A stretch of DNA of 64,000 nucleotides from Xenophilus azovorans DSM 13620 (GCF_000745855.1 NZ_JQKD01000004.1:244021-308020); one strand, 5' to 3'; positions 1 to 9,114 are shown, numbered from the stretch's first letter. Made by a program: numbers and translations. Notes: generated by a model from the letters alone, not told the origin.

Positions 1-121
1 CGGTGGCGGCGATGCGCGCCGCGAGATCGCCGTAGCTCAGTCCCTGATCGCGGTACAGCAGCGCCGGCCGCGCCGGCTCGGCGCGCGCCCAGCGCAGGAT
101 GGCGGCACTCAGGTTGACCAT
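1..121 (-). CDS. AMP-dependent acyl-CoA ligase, N-terminal fragment (runs off window)
   Basis: Only the first 40 codons are inside the window, read leftward from an ATG at 121. The peptide begins MVNLSAAILRWA and continues with RPALLYRDQGLSYGDL, the usual N-terminal pattern of ANL-superfamily acyl-CoA synthetases (an early arginine-rich helix followed by the 'sYgeL' strand). It would activate a carboxylic acid to its CoA thioester for the acyl-CoA dehydrogenase encoded just upstream; only 20 bp separate the two genes, so they look co-transcribed. The substrate cannot be told because the AMP-binding motifs lie outside the window. Confidence 0.65.
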   Translation of the reverse strand, partial: MVNLSAAILRWARAEPARPALLYRDQGLSYGDLAARIAAT

Positions 122-141
122 CGCGTTCTTCGCTGCGCGCC

Positions 142-1314
142 TCAGTAAGACCGCGGCATGCCGAGGTCGTGGTTGGCCACGTAGTTGAGGATCATCTCCT
201 CGGACACCGGCGCGAAGCGGAACAGCCGTGCGTCGCGCCACAGCCGCTCGACGTGGAACTCGCTGGCGTAGCCCATGCCGCCCATCGTCTGCATCGCGCG
301 CTCGGTGGCGCGCGCCACCGCCTGCGCGGCCAGCAGCTTGGCGGCGTTGGCCTCGCTGCCGTAGGGCAGGCCCATGTCGCAGTTGGTCGCGGCCTTCAGG
401 TTCAGCAGTTTCGCCGCCTCGACCTCGACGTGGCATTGCGCGAGCGGGAACTGCAGGCCCTGGTAGCTGGAGACCGGCTTGTCGCCGAACACCTTGCGCT
501 CGTTGGCGTACTGCACGGCGAGCCGGATCGCCAGCGTGCCGGTGCCTGCGAGCGCCGCGGTGGTGACGATGCGCTCGGTGTTGAGCACGTCGAGCAGTTC
601 GTGCCAGCCGCGGTGCAGCGTTCCCACGAGTTCGTCGGCGCGCACGCGCACGTCGTCGAAGAAGACGCTGCTCGACGCGAGCGTGCGCGTGCCGACCTTG
701 TCGATGGCGGTGTGCGTCAGCCCCTGGCGCTCGACGTCGACCATGAACATCGACAGGCCGTCGCTGCGCGACTTGCATTCCGCGAGCTTCTTCGTGCGCG
801 CCACGACCAGCATCTTGGCCGCGTCGGGCACGCCGGTGATCCAGATCTTGCGGCCGTTGAGGCGCCAGCCGTCGCCGTCGGCCTCGGCGTAGCTGCGCAG
901 CTCGAGCGTGTTGGTGCCGGCGTCGGGCTCGGTCAGCGCCATGCAGCAGTTGATCTCGCCCGACACGATCTTCGGCAGCAGCTCGGCCTTCATCGCCGGC
1001 GTGCCGAACTTCGACAACGCGACGCCACCGAAGATCGGATTGATCATGAACAGCTGGCCCACGGTGGCGCCCCCGCCGCAGGCCGCGAGCGTCTCGACCA
1101 CCAGCGCGAGCTCGAGCATCCCGAGCCCGGCGCCGCCCACCGCGGTGGGCAAGGCCGCGCCGCACAGGCCCGCCTCGCAGACGGCGAGCCAGAACTCCTT
1201 GGGGAACTGCTTGGCGGCATCCTGCTTGCGCCAGTACTCGGTGCCGAAGCGGTCGCCGACCTTGCGGGCGGCCTCAATCATCAGGTTCTGTTCGTCGGTG
1301 AGTCGGAAATCCAT
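142..1314 (-). CDS. Acyl-CoA dehydrogenase family protein
   Basis: 390 aa, normal length for the family. It has the N-terminal helical domain (MDFRLTDEQNLMIEAARK), the middle beta domain with the FAD-contact motif CCMALTEPDAGTN near residue 122 and WITG near 160, and a C-terminal four-helix domain with YQGLQFPLA and MQTMGGMGYASEFHVERLWRD, which is the nucleotide-binding end. It oxidises an acyl-CoA to the 2-enoyl-CoA and passes electrons to ETF. It sits between the ligase fragment and an E2 gene in a minus-strand operon with two enoyl-CoA hydratases, so a beta-oxidation-like role on a branched or aromatic side-chain acid is likely. The chain-length preference is not readable. Confidence 0.9.
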   Translation of the reverse strand: MDFRLTDEQNLMIEAARKVGDRFGTEYWRKQDAAKQFPKEFWLAVCEAGLCGAALPTAVGGAGLGMLELALVVETLAACGGGATVGQLFMINPIFGGVALSKFGTPAMKAELLPKIVSGEINCCMALTEPDAGTNTLELRSYAEADGDGWRLNGRKIWITGVPDAAKMLVVARTKKLAECKSRSDGLSMFMVDVERQGLTHTAIDKVGTRTLASSSVFFDDVRVRADELVGTLHRGWHELLDVLNTERIVTTAALAGTGTLAIRLAVQYANERKVFGDKPVSSYQGLQFPLAQCHVEVEAAKLLNLKAATNCDMGLPYGSEANAAKLLAAQAVARATERAMQTMGGMGYASEFHVERLWRDARLFRFAPVSEEMILNYVANHDLGMPRSY

Positions 1315-1341
1315 CGCTCTCGCTCCTCAGCATTCATTCGT

Positions 1342-2571
1342 TCAATCGAACAACAGCCGCGTCGGATGCGCCAGCGCATCAACGATCGCGGCCAGCAATG
1401 CGGCACCGCCGACGCCGTCCAGCACCCGATGGTCCACGGAGAGCGTGAGCGCGACCTCGCGCCGCAGCACCGGCGCGCCCTGCGCGTCGGGGCGGAACAG
1501 CTCGCGCACCGCGCCCACGCCGAGGATCATGGACTGGCCCGGCACGATGATCGAGGCCATCGCCGCCAGCCCGTGCATGCCGGCGTTGGACACCGTGATC
1601 GCGCCGCCGGCCATCTCGTCGGCCGCCAGCCGCCCAGCGCGTGCGCGCTCCACCAGCGCGTTGGCCTGCCGCGCGAGCGCACCCAGGCCCACGCGGCCGA
1701 CGTTGCGCACCATCGGCACGACGAGACCGCGCTCGGTGTTCACCGCGATGCCGACGTCGGGCGCATCGAGCAGCAACGCGCCCTGCTCGCACCACACGCG
1801 GTTCAGGTCCGGATGTGCGACGAGCGCGCGGCCGACCGCGGCGACGATGAAGTGGTTGAGCGTGAGGCGCGGCTCGGCTTGCGGATCCTTCAGCCGCGCA
1901 TACAGCTCGAGCAGCGCCGAGACCTCGGCCTCGCGCACGAGGTAGAAGTGCGGCACCTGCTGCTTGGCGGCCACCATGCGCGAGGCGATGGTGTGCTGCG
2001 GCGCGGTGAACGGCAGCACGCGGCCGCCGGGGGCGGGCGCCGCGACCACAGGCGCCGCCGCGGGCAACCCGGCGGCAGCCGCCGCCTCGACATCGCGGCC
2101 GCGCACGCGCCCGCGCGGGCCGGAGCCGGCGACGCGCGACAGATCGATGCCCTGTCGCTTGGCCAGCTGGCGCGCCCACGGCGTGACGGGTCGGCGCTCG
2201 GCGACGGACGCAGTGACCGCGGCAGCGGCACCCGCAGGCGTGCCGGCCCGCGCCGGGCCGGGCGGCGGTGTGGCCGGTGCTTCCGCCGCCTGCGCCGTCC
2301 GCTGCGGCTCGGCCGCCGCAGCGCCGCCGTCGAGCCCATCGTCCCAGTGCCCGACCACGTCGCCGACGGCCACCGTCTGCCCCACGGCGACCAGTGGCGC
2401 GCCCATCACGCCGTCGTGCTCGGCGGCGATCTCGCTCGCGGCCTTGTCGTTCTCGACCAGGAAGACGCATTCGCCCGCCTTGAAGCGCGCGCCGGGCGGC
2501 ACCGTCCACTCGGCCAGCACGCCCTCGGTCATCGTCAGGCCCAGCTTGGGCATCAGCCAGGAGTGGCGCAC
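1342..2571 (-). CDS. 2-oxoacid dehydrogenase E2 (dihydrolipoamide acyltransferase)
   Basis: 409 aa with the three standard E2 domains: an N-terminal lipoyl domain (MPKLGLTMTEG, lipoylation lysine in ENDKAASE near residue 44), an Ala/Pro/Gly-rich linker, a peripheral-subunit-binding domain (TPWARQLAKRQGIDLSRV, GSGPRGRV, residues about 130-165), and the catalytic acyltransferase domain ending in LSVDHRVLDGVGGA with the active-site histidine. It transfers the acyl group from E1 to CoA. E1alpha and E1beta lie in the same operon, separated by an enoyl-CoA hydratase gene. No E3 gene is present, so a chromosomal lipoamide dehydrogenase probably serves. Similar sets handle acetoin or branched-chain 2-oxoacids; the substrate is open. 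Confidence 0.88.
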   Translation of the reverse strand: MRHSWLMPKLGLTMTEGVLAEWTVPPGARFKAGECVFLVENDKAASEIAAEHDGVMGAPLVAVGQTVAVGDVVGHWDDGLDGGAAAAEPQRTAQAAEAPATPPPGPARAGTPAGAAAAVTASVAERRPVTPWARQLAKRQGIDLSRVAGSGPRGRVRGRDVEAAAAAGLPAAAPVVAAPAPGGRVLPFTAPQHTIASRMVAAKQQVPHFYLVREAEVSALLELYARLKDPQAEPRLTLNHFIVAAVGRALVAHPDLNRVWCEQGALLLDAPDVGIAVNTERGLVVPMVRNVGRVGLGALARQANALVERARAGRLAADEMAGGAITVSNAGMHGLAAMASIIVPGQSMILGVGAVRELFRPDAQGAPVLRREVALTLSVDHRVLDGVGGAALLAAIVDALAHPTRLLFD

Positions 2572-2575
2572 GCGC

Positions 2576-3355
2576 TCAGGCCCCGGTGAAGTTCGCCTTG
2601 CGCTTCTCGAGGAACGCGCGGCAGCCCTCGTGCGCGTCGCGGCTGTCGAGCACTAGGCCGATCATCGCCTGCTCGTGCGCCAGCGCCTGCGGCAGCGGCA
2701 TCTCGAGGCCGTCGCGCAGCGTGCGCTTGAGCAGCTTGAGCACCAGCGGCGACTTCTCGGCGATGCGCTGTGCCAGCGCCAGCGTCTCGGCGAGCAGCTT
2801 CTCGCGCGGCACGGCGCGGTTGACGAGGCCGAGCGTCACCGCCTCGGCGGCGGTGATCTGGTCGCCGGTGAACATCAGCTCCTTCGCGCGGCACAGCGGG
2901 ATCTGCCGGATCAGCCGCTGCGTGCCGCCGGCGCCGGGGAACAGGCCGAGCGTGATCTCGGGCAGGCCGAGCCTGGCCTCCTCGGCGACGAGGCGGATGT
3001 CGAGCCCGAGCAGCAGTTCGGTGCCGCCGCCCAGCGCCCAGCCGTTGATCGCGCCGAGCGTCGGCTTGTCGCAGCGCTCGAAGCGGGCGATCAGGCGGTG
3101 GATGACTTCCGCGAACTGCTGGTAGTGAACGAGGCCCTGGCGGCTGTCGAGGTCGGCGATGTCGCCGCCGGCGATGAAGGCGCGCTCGCCGGCGCCGGTG
3201 ACGACGATCGCGCGCACCGCGTCGTCGGCCTCGAAGGCGGCGAGCTCGGTGTCGAGCTCGTGCATCGTCGCCACGTCGAGCGCGTTCAGCGTCTTCGGGC
3301 GGTTGATCGTCAGCAGGCCCACCGGGCCGTGCTTCTCGCTCAGGATATTGGACAT
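2576..3355 (-). CDS. Enoyl-CoA hydratase/isomerase (crotonase family)
   Basis: 259 aa from ATG 3355. It carries the crotonase signatures: oxyanion-hole segments ERAFIAGGDIADL and GAINGWALGGGTELLL, then the catalytic region ARLGLPEITLGLFPGAGGTQRL, where the two glutamates of an active hydratase are expected (PEITLGLFPG contains one). It should hydrate a 2-enoyl-CoA to the 3-hydroxyacyl-CoA. It lies between the E1beta and E2 genes, an unusual interposition for a 2-oxoacid dehydrogenase operon, which suggests that the complex and the hydratase work on the same carbon chain. Confidence 0.9.
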   Translation of the reverse strand: MSNILSEKHGPVGLLTINRPKTLNALDVATMHELDTELAAFEADDAVRAIVVTGAGERAFIAGGDIADLDSRQGLVHYQQFAEVIHRLIARFERCDKPTLGAINGWALGGGTELLLGLDIRLVAEEARLGLPEITLGLFPGAGGTQRLIRQIPLCRAKELMFTGDQITAAEAVTLGLVNRAVPREKLLAETLALAQRIAEKSPLVLKLLKRTLRDGLEMPLPQALAHEQAMIGLVLDSRDAHEGCRAFLEKRKANFTGA

Positions 3356-3363
3356 GGAAGGGA

Positions 3364-4377
3364 TCACTCCAGGGTGCGCCGCAGTGCGGCGACGATGCCG
3401 GCGGCGCCGACGTTGTAGCCCTGCTCGAGGGACTTGGCGAAAGGCACCGGCATGAAGGGCGCGCCGACGCGCACCACCGGCGCGTCGAGATCGTCGAAGC
3501 CCTCGTCGGCCATCGTCGCGGCGATCTCGGCGCCGACGCCGAAGGCCTGCACCGCCTCGTGAACGACCACCGCGCGATGGGTGCGCGCCAGCGAGCCGAG
3601 CACGGTGGCGCGGTCCCACGGCTGCAGGCTGCGCAGGTCGATCACCTCGACCTCCACGCCTTCGGCGGCGAGCTGGCGCGCGGCCTCCAGCGACGCGGCC
3701 ACGGTGGCGCCGTAGGTCACCACGGTGGCGTCGCGCCCGGGGCGCACGATGCGCACGATGCGCGCGGTGCCGAGCGTGGCGACGGCCGCGCGGTCCACCG
3801 GGCCCTTGCTGCCGTACAGCCCCTTGTGCTCGACGAAGACTACCGGGTCGGGGTCGCGGATCGCGGTACGCAGCAGCGCATAAGCATCTCCCGGATTCGA
3901 AGGGCAGACCACCTTCAGCCCCGGCACGTGGGCGAGCCAAGCCTCGAGGCACTGCGAGTGCTGCGGCCCGGCATTCAGGCCGCCGCCGTGCGGCGTGCGC
4001 AGCACCATCGGCACGCTGCACTGGCCGCCGAACATGAAGCGCGCCTTCGCCGCCTGGTTGACGAGCGCGTCCATCGCCAGCGTCACGAAGTCCATGAACA
4101 TGATCTCGACCACCGGCCGCAGGCCCGACAGCGCGGCGCCCACCGCGGCCGAGACGATCGAGGCCTCGGAGATCGGCGTGTCGATCACGCGCTGGGGGCC
4201 GTAGGCTTCGAGCAAGCCGCGCGTGGCCTTGAACGAGCCGCCAGGCGCGCCGATGTCCTCGCCCATCACGACCACGCTCGGGTCGTCGGCCATCGCATCG
4301 TGCAGCGCCTGCGCGACCGCGGCCATGGTCTTCATCTCGCCAGCCGGCGCCACCGGAGTCTCAGCCACCGCGTTCAT
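3364..4377 (-). CDS. 2-oxoacid dehydrogenase E1 beta subunit
   Basis: 337 aa. Transketolase-type pyrimidine-binding fold: VVVMGEDIGAPGGSFKATRG near residue 35, RVIDTPISEASIVSAAVGAA, PVVEIMFMDFVTLAMDALVNQAAK, then HSQCLEAWLAHVPGLKVVCPSNP and a C-terminal domain with VEVIDLRSLQPWD. It forms the TPP-dependent decarboxylase with the alpha subunit. The ATG overlaps the stop of the alpha gene by 4 bp (ATGA, 4374-4377), which implies translational coupling. The resemblance is to acetoin (AcoB) and branched-chain type beta subunits. The true substrate is not decided by sequence. Confidence 0.9.
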   Translation of the reverse strand: MNAVAETPVAPAGEMKTMAAVAQALHDAMADDPSVVVMGEDIGAPGGSFKATRGLLEAYGPQRVIDTPISEASIVSAAVGAALSGLRPVVEIMFMDFVTLAMDALVNQAAKARFMFGGQCSVPMVLRTPHGGGLNAGPQHSQCLEAWLAHVPGLKVVCPSNPGDAYALLRTAIRDPDPVVFVEHKGLYGSKGPVDRAAVATLGTARIVRIVRPGRDATVVTYGATVAASLEAARQLAAEGVEVEVIDLRSLQPWDRATVLGSLARTHRAVVVHEAVQAFGVGAEIAATMADEGFDDLDAPVVRVGAPFMPVPFAKSLEQGYNVGAAGIVAALRRTLE

Positions 4378-5339
4378 CGTGCCTCCACGGCGGTGTAGAC
4401 GCCGGCCAGCGCCGGCGCGAAGGTCGGCGCCGCGTCGGCCCGGGCCGCGGCGATGGCGACCTCGATGCGGGCGGCGATCTCGCGCCCGGCGTCTTCGAGC
4501 GCCGCCTCGTCCACGCCGGCTGCAAGCAGCGTGGCGCGCGCGCGTTCGAGCGGGTCGCCCTTGGCGCCGGGGTCCGGCTCGGCAGGGCTGCGGTACTTCT
4601 GCGGATCGCCCTCGAAGTGGCCGCGCACGCGGTGCGTCATGCACTCGAGCACGCGCGGCCCGGCACCGCCACGGATCGCGGCCACCGCGCGCGCGGCAGC
4701 GTCGGCCGCCGCGAGCGCGTCGTTGCCGTCGACCTTCTCGTGCGCGATGCCGAACGCCGCCGCCAGCCCCTCGAGCCGCGCGGCGAACTGGCGCGCGGTG
4801 GGCGAGAACTCGCTCCAGCCGTTGTTCTCGCACACGAGCAACAGCGGCGCCTTCCACAGCGCGGCCATGTTGAGCGTCTCGTGTAGCACGCCTTCGGCCA
4901 TAGCGCCGTCTCCGAAGAAGCTCACCGCGAGGCCGCCGGTGCCGCGCACCGACTGCGCGATGGCGCTGCCGAGCGCGATCGGGATGCCCGCGCCGACGAT
5001 GCCGTTGGCGCCGAGGATGCCCAGGCTGGTGTCGGCCACGTGCATCGAGCCGCCGCGGCCGCCGCAGATGCCGCCGGCACGGCCCATCACCTCCTTGAAG
5101 AAGGCGTCGAGCCCGAGCCCGCGGGCGAGCACGTGGCCGTGGCCGCGGTGCGTGGTGGCCAGCGTGTCGGCCGGGCCGAGCGCGGAGGCCACGCCCGCGG
5201 CGATGGCTTCCTGGCCGATGCTCAGGTGGATGAAGCCCGGCACCTCGCCGTCGGCGAACAGCCGCGTGAGCGCGGACTCGGCCTGGCGCACGAGCTGCAT
5301 CGTGCGGTACAGCGCCAGCAGGCGGGCGGTGTCAGCCAC
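4374..5339 (-). CDS. 2-oxoacid dehydrogenase E1 alpha subunit (TPP-binding)
   Basis: 321 aa. It contains the thiamine-pyrophosphate motif: GDGAMAEG near residue 142, closing with ENNGW about 28 residues later. Also present are HLSIGQEAIAAG, THRGHGHVLARG and GGICGGRGGSMHVAD, which are typical of AcoA/PDH alpha chains, and RVRGHFEGDPQKYR, the phosphorylation-loop region. It decarboxylates a 2-oxoacid and passes the acyl unit to the E2 lipoyl arm. The 4-bp overlap with E1beta fits equimolar synthesis. The gene follows an enoyl-CoA hydratase reading frame by an 8-bp overlap in the same strand. Confidence 0.9.
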   Translation of the reverse strand: MADTARLLALYRTMQLVRQAESALTRLFADGEVPGFIHLSIGQEAIAAGVASALGPADTLATTHRGHGHVLARGLGLDAFFKEVMGRAGGICGGRGGSMHVADTSLGILGANGIVGAGIPIALGSAIAQSVRGTGGLAVSFFGDGAMAEGVLHETLNMAALWKAPLLLVCENNGWSEFSPTARQFAARLEGLAAAFGIAHEKVDGNDALAAADAAARAVAAIRGGAGPRVLECMTHRVRGHFEGDPQKYRSPAEPDPGAKGDPLERARATLLAAGVDEAALEDAGREIAARIEVAIAAARADAAPTFAPALAGVYTAVEAR

Positions 5340-6146
5340 GGCCGGGCACGCGCTTGGGCGGCCACTCGAACGCGCGCGGCTGCTTGTTCAGGAAGCGCGC
5401 GACGGCGTTCTGGTGGTACTCGGTCTTCATCACCATCGCCTGGGCCGCGGCTTCCAGCTCGGCCAGGGTGTCCTGGTCGAGGTTGAACGAGCGGTTCAGG
5501 ATGTTCTTCGAGATGCCGATGGCCTGCGTGGCGGCGCCGTGGAAGCGCGCGGCCATCGCGAGCGCCTCGTAGAGCAACTGCTCCTCGGGCACGATCTCGT
5601 AGACGAGCCGAGCGAGCGCGCCTCCTCGGCATCGACCTCGCGCGCCGAGAACACGAGTTCCTTCGCGCGCTGCAGCCCGACGATGCGCGGAAGGAGGAAG
5701 AAAGCGCCCAGGTCCGGCACGAGCCCGACGCGCGTGAACACCGCGCAGAAGCGCGCGCTCGGCGCCGCGAGAACGAAGTCGCTCGCCAGCGCGAGGATGA
5801 AGCCGGCGCCGAACGCCGGCCCGTGCACGGCGGCGATGACCGGCTTCTCGAGGTTGGCCAGCTCGCGGAACCAGACGTGCAGCCGGCGGATGCGGTCGCG
5901 GTCGGCGAACACCGGGCGCGTCTCGGACGACAGCGACTTCAGGTCGCCGCCGGCACAGAAGGCCTTGCCCGACCCGGCGATGACGACGGCGCGCACGTCG
6001 GCGCTGTCGCGCGCCTCGTACACCGCCTCGGCGATGCCCTGGCGCATCTCCAGGTCGAAGGCGTTGCGCAGTTCGGGCTTGTTGAGACGGATCACCAGCG
6101 TGGCGCCGTGGCGCTCGCGCAGGACGGAGGGTTCGTTCGAGGTCAT
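5332..6146 (-). pseudogene. Enoyl-CoA hydratase/isomerase, single-base frameshift
   Basis: The frame from ATG 6146 (MTSNEPSVLRERHG) gives a good crotonase-family N-terminal two-thirds, including KAFCAGGDLKSL, AAVHGPAFGAGFILALASD and TRVGLVPDLGAFFLLPRIVG. Near 5610-5620 the match moves to the next frame, which supplies LVYEIVPEEQLLYEALAMA through to the end (FEWPPKRVPGRG). The break sits in a GCTCGGC-TCGTC stretch where one C appears to be missing; restoring it gives a normal 271-aa protein. The open part is 815 bp, one base short of a multiple of three. Either a real null mutation or a base-call error in GC-rich sequence; all motifs are otherwise preserved, so decay, if real, is recent. Confidence 0.8.
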
Positions 6147-6166
6147 GGTTCCAGTCCGGTGTGCGG

Positions 6167-6961
6167 TCACGGGTTCGGCGCGCCGCCCGAGAGCGCACGC
6201 GAGACGACGAGCGCGCGGTCGCGCAGGCCTTCTCCGAGGGCCTTGACCGCCGCGCGCGGAAGCTGCGCGCTGAAACCCGTTCCGCTGAGCGTCATGACGG
6301 GCCGGCCCGACGCATCGAGCACCGCAGCTGACACGCTCGTGACGCCCTTGACGTAGCACCCGGCATCGACGGCATAGCCCTTGCGCGCGGCGTCGTCGAC
6401 GCTGCGCAGGTAGGCGTCGAACCCGGGCGAGGCATCCCAGCGCAGGGTGTCGAAGCGCCGGCGCAGTTCGGCGTCCGACAGGCGGGAATGCGCGGCGATG
6501 GCGCGGCCCAGGGCCGAGATGAACGTCGGCAGGCGTTGGCCGATGTTCATGTGCACGCGCATGGTCGCGTCGTTGTCGGCCCGCGCCACCAGCACCACGC
6601 GATCGTCGCTGGCGCGCTGCCACAGCGTCGCGGTGACCTTGTGGCTGGCGGCCACGGCTTCCAGGTGCGGCTGCACCAGGCGAACGTAGGACGCCGCCTC
6701 GAGCGCGCCTTTGGCCAGCTCCACCACGCCGAGGCCGACGCAGTAGGTCTTGGTCGCCTCGTCGAACACGACCAGCCGCTCGTGCACCAGGGTCTTGAGC
6801 AGGTTGTAGCAGGTGCTCGCATTCAGCTCGAGGTGACGCGCGATGCGGCTGACGCCCACCGGCGCGCCCGCAACAGCCAAATAACGCACGATGGCCAGCC
6901 CGCTGGCCAGTGCACCCACCAGCTTCTCCGGCCGCTCTGCATGCTCATCCAAGTCGCTCAT
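6167..6961 (-). CDS. IclR-family transcriptional regulator
   Basis: 264 aa. An N-terminal winged helix-turn-helix (ASGLAIVRYLAVAGAPVGVSRIARHLELNASTCYNLLKTL, residues about 20-58) is followed by the IclR effector-binding domain (VGLGVVELAKGALEA, LPTFISALGRAIAAHS, GYAVDAGCYVKGVTSVSAAVLDASGRPV). IclR proteins bind aromatic or short organic acids and regulate neighbouring catabolic operons. It is the first gene of the minus-strand acyl-CoA operon and is divergent from the TctC-like pseudogene at 7052, so it probably regulates both directions. The last genes of the operon read towards the window edge. Confidence 0.9.
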   Translation of the reverse strand: MSDLDEHAERPEKLVGALASGLAIVRYLAVAGAPVGVSRIARHLELNASTCYNLLKTLVHERLVVFDEATKTYCVGLGVVELAKGALEAASYVRLVQPHLEAVAASHKVTATLWQRASDDRVVLVARADNDATMRVHMNIGQRLPTFISALGRAIAAHSRLSDAELRRRFDTLRWDASPGFDAYLRSVDDAARKGYAVDAGCYVKGVTSVSAAVLDASGRPVMTLSGTGFSAQLPRAAVKALGEGLRDRALVVSRALSGGAPNP

Positions 6962-7051
6962 CGCCGACCACCAGGTGATATTGACATCCGAACAACGGGA
7001 AGGCTACGGTGCTTTCTCCCCAGAGATGCTTATTCTACACAGAGAATTCTC
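6962..7051. promoter_or_regulatory. Divergent intergenic region between iclR and tctC-like pseudogene
   Basis: This 90-bp spacer between two outward-reading genes must hold both promoters. It is clearly more A+T-rich than its surroundings (the part about 7015-7050 contains TTATTCTACACAGAGAATTC). AGAATTCT at 7043-7050 is a short palindrome directly before the ATG at 7052. An IclR operator is expected here by analogy with the family, but no long dyad could be picked out by eye. Confidence 0.45.
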
Positions 7052-8027
7052 ATGCACAACGCTTCACCCACGCTCCGGCGTCGCCACCTGCTCGCCCTTC
7101 CCCTGCTCACCGCCTTCCGAGCACGGGCGCAGGCAGCCTATCGGTCGCGGCCGGTCACGCTGGTCATCGCGAGCGTCTCGGGCGGCATCCTCGACACCGT
7201 CGGCCGCATCGTCGGGCGCGCCGTCGAGGGCCTCGGGCAGCCGGTGGCCAGAACGTGCCCGGCGCCGGCAGCACGCTGGGAACCGACATCGCGGCCAAGG
7301 CGCAGCCCGACGGCCATACGCTGTGCGTCGTGGCCACCAGCCATGCGATCAACCCGAGCGTCTACGCGAAGCTGCCCGACGACACAGCGCGCGACCTCGC
7401 CCCCGATCACGCACACTGTCAACCTGACCAACCTGCTGGTGGTGCACCCCGATGTCGCCGCGAAGACGCTGCCCGAGCTGATCGCCCTCGCCAGGCGCGT
7501 ACCCGGCAAGCTGACCTTCGGCTCGGCAGGCAACGGCCAGTCGAACCACCTGTCCGGCGAGATGCTGCGCAGCATGGCGGGCATCGACATCGTCCACGTT
7601 CCCTACAAGGGCAGCGCGGCGGCGATGACCGACGTGCTCGCCGGCCACATCTCGATGATGTTCGTCGACCTGCTGTCGGCCATGCCGCAGGTCAAGGCCG
7701 GCAAGCTGCGCGTGATCGCGGCGACAGGATTGCAGCGCTCGGCCGCGGCACCGGAGTTCCCGACATTGAACGAGTCGGGCGTGGCAGGTTTCAACGGCAA
7801 CTCCTGGCTCGGCCTCGTCGGCCGCGCCGGCACGCCCAAGCCGGTGCTCTACAGGCTGGCCGAAGTCGTCACGCGCGGCCTGCTCGTCGAAGGCGTGCGC
7901 CAGAGGCTGCTCGAGCAGGGGGTCGAGCCGGTCGTTGGGAACGTCCGAGCAGTTCGCCAGCTCCATCGAGGCGGAGACGCGCCGGTTTCCAACGGTCGCA
8001 AACGCTGCAGGCATCAAGCACGAGTAG
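7052..8027 (+). pseudogene. Bug/TctC-type periplasmic solute receptor, three single-base indels
   Basis: Starts MHNASPTLRRRHLLALPLLTA with a twin-arginine-like signal, then a tripartite tricarboxylate receptor sequence that needs three frame changes. Near 7250 a base is missing just before GQNVPGAGSTLGTDIAAK. Near 7403 a run of five C has one too many, before ITHTVNLTNLLVVHPD. Near 7937 an extra G precedes TSEQFASSIEAETRRF. Read through, it is a complete protein ending AGIKHE at 8027, with the family hallmarks SHAINPSVYAKLP, KLTFGSAGNGQSNHL and VHVPYKGSAAAMTDVLAG. The substrate would have been an organic or aromatic acid. Because all lesions are single-base, sequencing error is possible. Confidence 0.8.
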
Positions 8028-8199
8028 CGCCCGGAAGCGGCACTGCCGGCTGCGACGCTCGTCGGGCCAACCGCTTCGGGAAAGTACCGTGATTTGTCGT
8101 GAACAACCTAACGAACATGTGTTTGGCACAGATGATTGCGAAACGCGCTGCGCTGTCGCTTGCAACTTTCCACATCCAACTGAACACGGAGGCAATCCA

Positions 8200-9114
8200 G
8201 TGAGCCCTCGAAACTTGCTCCTCGGCGGTCTGGCGGCATCGGCAGCGGTCGCCGCACACGCCCAATCGAGCGTCACGCTCTAAGGGCTGATCGGACGCGA
8301 AGAACGGTAACGTGCCCGGTGGCGCGGCTTCCGGCGCGTGCAATGCAGCGGCGGGGTTCGCCGCGGCAACAACGCCCGCCTTCTGGCGCCGCAACGCATA
8401 CGTCGGCCTAAAAAGCAGCCTCGGCGAGGTGACGCTGGGGCGCAACTACACCGCCGCGGTGATCAAGCAGGCCGCCACCTTGAGTGCGCTGCAGTCTGGC
8501 ATCAACACGGCATGGCGACGAACCTCGCCGCGCAGGGCATCAGCAACGACTTCTGGAACAGCAACCAGATCCGCTACGACAGCCCCAAGTTCGGCCCGAT
8601 CGACTTCTTCGCGCACATTTCGCTCGGGGAAGAGGTGACCGGGCGCAACTACGGCGGCAATGTCGGCTACAGCGACGGTCCGTTGGCGATCTCGCTCAGC
8701 TACCACCATGACGAGAACCTCGCCGGCGACGCGGTGAAGTGGATGATCCTGTCGGGCTCCTACAACTTCGGATCGTTCAAGCTGCACGTCGGCTTGGACG
8801 ATGTGAACGACGACGAGGGCGTCGTCGGCTTCCGGGTTTCGAAGTTCTGGACCGTCGGCGCGAGTTTCAAGGCAACGCAGCAGCTGATCGTCGCCGCGCA
8901 GTACTGGAACCTCAAGGATTCCGCCTCGTCGAATTCGTCCAAGCAGGTGGTGCTGAACGCCGACTACCTCCTTTCTCGCCGGACGTCGCTGTTCGCCATG
9001 CTCGGTCACGTGAACAACAAGGACATCGCGGTGCTGCCGATCTGGAATTCCGGCGTCACCATCGCGAACGACAAGGTCTACGGGCTCGCCGCCGGCGTGC
9101 GCCATTCGTTCTAG
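8200..9114 (+). pseudogene. Trimeric outer-membrane porin (Gram-negative porin family), degraded
   Basis: A GTG at 8200 follows GGAGG with good spacing and opens a signal peptide (VSPRNLLLGGLAASAAVAAHAQ) and the mature start SSVTL, where a TAA at 8281 replaces the tyrosine codon normal for Burkholderiales porins (SSVTLYG). Much of the next part is deleted. One frame then gives RNAYVGLKSSLGEVTLGRNY, and after a further frame change near 8505 the rest is intact, ending in YGLAAGVRHSF with the terminal phenylalanine needed for outer-membrane assembly. Total length is about 300 codons against 340-380 in the family. With a nonsense codon, a deletion and a frameshift, this is a genuine pseudogene. 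It follows the damaged receptor gene, a usual uptake pairing. Confidence 0.85.

Noticed and set aside
169..2589. Very long plus-strand open frame opposite the acyl-CoA dehydrogenase and E2 genes
   Set aside because: It is an antisense shadow produced by high third-position G+C. The translation is rich in His, Arg and Ala with no domain, while the minus-strand frames are clear enzymes.
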